Source: Lysobacter sp. BMK333-48F3
Lineage (GTDB): Bacteria; Pseudomonadota; Gammaproteobacteria; Xanthomonadales; Xanthomonadaceae
Assembly: GCF_019733395.1 (NCBI RefSeq)
Contig: NZ_JAIHOO010000001.1
Location: forward strand, 2,914,501 to 2,978,500
DNA length: 64,000 nt
Reading direction: 5' to 3'
Shown here: positions 62,249 to 64,000 of the stretch, one piece after another
How positions within the stretch are numbered: position 1 is the stretch's first letter
How the letters are laid out: every line of letters begins with the position of its first letter
Position numbers and translations under genes: made by a program
The notes under the pieces: model-generated
Told to the model about the DNA's origin: nothing
The model's input: only the letters and a program-made list of their open reading frames with translations
Databases searched by the model: none

Positions 62249-62402
62249 TCTCCCGCAGGCGGGGTGAGGGAACCCTACGGCGCGATCTGAAAGCAGTGAC
62301 GAGGCCTTCCGAGCCCCTCCTGCCATCGGCAGAAGAATCCTGCGTTTCGGTCCGAAAGCGGCGAAGCTTCCGAGCCCCTCTCCCGCTTGCGGGAGAGGGG
62401 CT
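62249..62402. repeat. GGGAGAGGGGCTGGGGTGAGGG-type dispersed repeat, partial and full copy
   Basis: A partial copy (CCCTCTCCCGC then GCGGGGTGAGGG) at about 62246-62270 and a full copy whose 14-bp perfect stem AGCCCCTCTCCCGC / GCGGGAGAGGGGCT occupies 62373-62402. This repeat type is common between genes across proteobacteria. It fills the gap after nadV and could act as its transcript end. Confidence 0.7.
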
Positions 62403-62417
62403 GGGGTGAGGGCCGCC

Positions 62418-63842
62418 TCAAAGCCGGGTCGCATCCGCCAGCTCGCGCACCTGGGCGAAGCTCCAGTCGGCGAGCAAACGGCCGTCCTCCCACACCGTCG
62501 TCATCGCATCCTCGTAGCCCAGCGGCGGCGTCGCCTCGGCCACCGACGGCGCGTCCTGCGGCACCGGCACGGTCTTGAAATGGCCGTACTCGCGGTGCCG
62601 CACCAGGGTCATGCGGCCGCGCTTGCTCGACTTGCCCTTGTCGGTGACCGGATCCTTGTAGACGTCGATCCATTCGCCGTCGATCCGCGCCGCCGAGCAC
62701 TTCAGCGCGAACTTCTGCGTGTCCCGGTCCAGCCGCTGCAACAGCGCGCCGCCCATGCCGAAGGCGAGGTTGTCGGTGGCGTAGCCGTAGCTGGTGATGC
62801 GCTCCAGGATCGCGCGGATGCTGGTCGGGTTGATGCCGTCGCCCTGGATCACCCGCACGTGGTTGAGCACCTTGTAGCCCTTGCCGTTGACGGTGTGGCC
62901 GAAGGCCTCGTCGAGCAGGGTCAGGCATTGGTGGACCACGTCGACCGGGTCGCCGGAGTCCGGCCGCACCACCAGGGTCGCGCCGGAGGCGATCACCTGC
63001 TCGCGCAGGGTCTTGCCCCAGTGCTCGCGGATGGCGTGGAAGATGTCGTAGCTGTCGGAGACCACCGCGACGATCGCGCCGGGCTTGGCGAACTGGGTCA
63101 GCATGTTGCGGTAGGCGTCGACCTCGCGTTCGCGGCCCCAGCTGGTGATGGTGCTGTGCTCGGCGGCCGGGATCGAATAGCCGGCCATCGGCTCGTGGTA
63201 ATAGCGCCGCGCCAGCAACAGGCCGGAGACGGTGTCGGTGCCGAGGAAGTTGACCAGGTGCGCGGCGCCGCCGAGCGCGGCCGATTCGGTGCTGGACACG
63301 CCGCGCGCGCCGAAGTCGTGCAGCTTGAACGGCAACTGCCCGGCCGGGTCGTCGCTGGTGCGTTCCAGGAACTGGCGGATGGTCTGCTTGGCGTGCCAGC
63401 TGATCGTCGCCACCGTCACCGGGTACCACAGCCGCAGCAGCAGGGTTTCCAGGTAGGACGGCACCCAGTAGGCATTGGGATCGGTGGACTCGATCGTCAC
63501 CAGGGCCTGGTGGGTCGGCACCACCGTGCCTTCGGGCACGGCGCGCACGCGGATCGGCAACAGGCCGCCGTGGCGGTCGACGATGTCGCGCCAGCCGGCT
63601 TCGTTGAACGGCTCGCCGTGCGCCGCGTACAGCTCGCGCGCTTCGTCGATGTCGGCGTGGGTGACCGGCTTGCTGAGGTACTCCTTGAGGATCGCCTGCA
63701 GGCCGAAGAACACCGTGCGGTCGTGCACGCCGCCGCGCGATTCGACGTAGAAGAAGGTGGCGTCGGTGCCGGGCGGGTACTGCAGCCAGTGGCTGGCCTT
63801 GTAGCTGTCGGTGTTGAGCAGCAGGTTGTCGAGGCATTGCAT
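62418..63842 (-). CDS. nadV: Nicotinamide phosphoribosyltransferase
   Basis: Converts nicotinamide + PRPP to NMN, a one-step NAD salvage route. 474 residues. AAGGAG precedes the ATG at 63842 (MQCLDNLLLNTDSYKASHW); the frame to 63893 is an unlikely extension. Family motifs: DSYKASH, YVESRGG, HDFGARGVSS, SVPAAEHST-type region IPAAEHSTITSWGRE, DSYDIFHA, RPDSGDP and IQGDGINPTSIRAIL. It lies upstream of the radical-SAM gene (215 bases). The partial gene upstream of it may be another NAD-salvage enzyme. Confidence 0.95.
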   Translation of the reverse strand: MQCLDNLLLNTDSYKASHWLQYPPGTDATFFYVESRGGVHDRTVFFGLQAILKEYLSKPVTHADIDEARELYAAHGEPFNEAGWRDIVDRHGGLLPIRVRAVPEGTVVPTHQALVTIESTDPNAYWVPSYLETLLLRLWYPVTVATISWHAKQTIRQFLERTSDDPAGQLPFKLHDFGARGVSSTESAALGGAAHLVNFLGTDTVSGLLLARRYYHEPMAGYSIPAAEHSTITSWGREREVDAYRNMLTQFAKPGAIVAVVSDSYDIFHAIREHWGKTLREQVIASGATLVVRPDSGDPVDVVHQCLTLLDEAFGHTVNGKGYKVLNHVRVIQGDGINPTSIRAILERITSYGYATDNLAFGMGGALLQRLDRDTQKFALKCSAARIDGEWIDVYKDPVTDKGKSSKRGRMTLVRHREYGHFKTVPVPQDAPSVAEATPPLGYEDAMTTVWEDGRLLADWSFAQVRELADATRL

Positions 63843-63914
63843 GACGGAAGCTCCTTCGCGTCTGGGAGAAGCCGGCGGTCTGTCCACCGGCATGGGGCCG
63901 GGCGGTCCTTTGGA

Positions 63915-64000
63915 TCAGCCGTGGCCGAGGAAGTATTCGAGGATGTGCAGGTGGTCTTCGTACAGCTGCGGGCTCATTTCCAGCGCTTCGCTGACCGGAA
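63915..64000 (-). CDS. Partial gene (C-terminal 27-28 residues)
   Basis: Only the end is present: PVSEALEMSPQLYEDHLHIL, then EYFLGHG and a TGA stop (63915-63917). It is 72 bases upstream of nadV on the same strand, so co-transcription is likely. The ending resembles the C-termini I recall for bifunctional NMN-adenylyltransferase/Nudix proteins (FEDH-HII-FL pattern), which would fit nadV, but so short a piece cannot settle it. Confidence 0.4.
   Translation of the reverse strand, partial: PVSEALEMSPQLYEDHLHILEYFLGHG

Overview
The window is GC-rich and dense with genes on both strands. It looks like a chromosome segment of a xanthomonad gammaproteobacterium, most likely Lysobacter or a close relative. 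Three things point there: a tandem set of S46 dipeptidyl-peptidases, an Ax21-type outer-membrane protein, and the gammaproteobacterial folC-SPOR-cvpA-purF gene order. Many dispersed extragenic repeats fit the same group. This assignment is an inference from gene content. No rRNA, tRNA, CRISPR array, integrase or transposase gene was seen.

Layout. 1-8 kb: the 5' part of tdh, then three tandem secreted S46 dipeptidyl-peptidases. 8-9 kb: two small secreted paralogues. 9-18 kb: housekeeping metabolism, with serA coupled to a histidine phosphatase, the folC-SPOR-cvpA-purF block and a ferritin-like protein. 18-25 kb: a secreted S9 peptidase, a TonB receptor, and lpxH with an LprI-like lipoprotein. 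25-34 kb: gltX-zur, a rearranged MFS transporter locus with a long palindrome, a MarR regulator, a zinc-type TonB receptor divergent from a MerC-like protein across a Zur box, and ribosomal protein THX. 34-50 kb: Ax21, an M19 dipeptidase, hutI/hutF, the DNA-alkylation repair pair ada-alkA/ogt, several secreted or lipid-anchored hydrolases, TetR and hutU. 50-64 kb: MATE, small operons, a CsgG-like protein, a lone AAA ATPase, LysR/MDR oxidoreductase, two GNATs, a radical-SAM plus methyltransferase/nucleotidyltransferase pair, and nadV.

How the genes fit together. Secreted peptidases (three S46, one S9, one M19) and two TonB receptors suit a predatory or saprophytic life on protein. Amino-acid catabolism is represented by tdh (threonine) and hutU, hutI and hutF (histidine; hutH and hutG are not in the window). 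Zinc homeostasis is nearly self-contained: the zur gene, one clear Zur operator, and the receptor and MerC-like genes it would control. The most unusual features are a 460-bp palindrome that triplicates the 3' end of the MFS gene, a transposase-less terminal-inverted-repeat element found only at convergent 3'-3' junctions, and the two-gene radical-SAM/methyltransferase-nucleotidyltransferase unit, which I cannot match to a described pathway.
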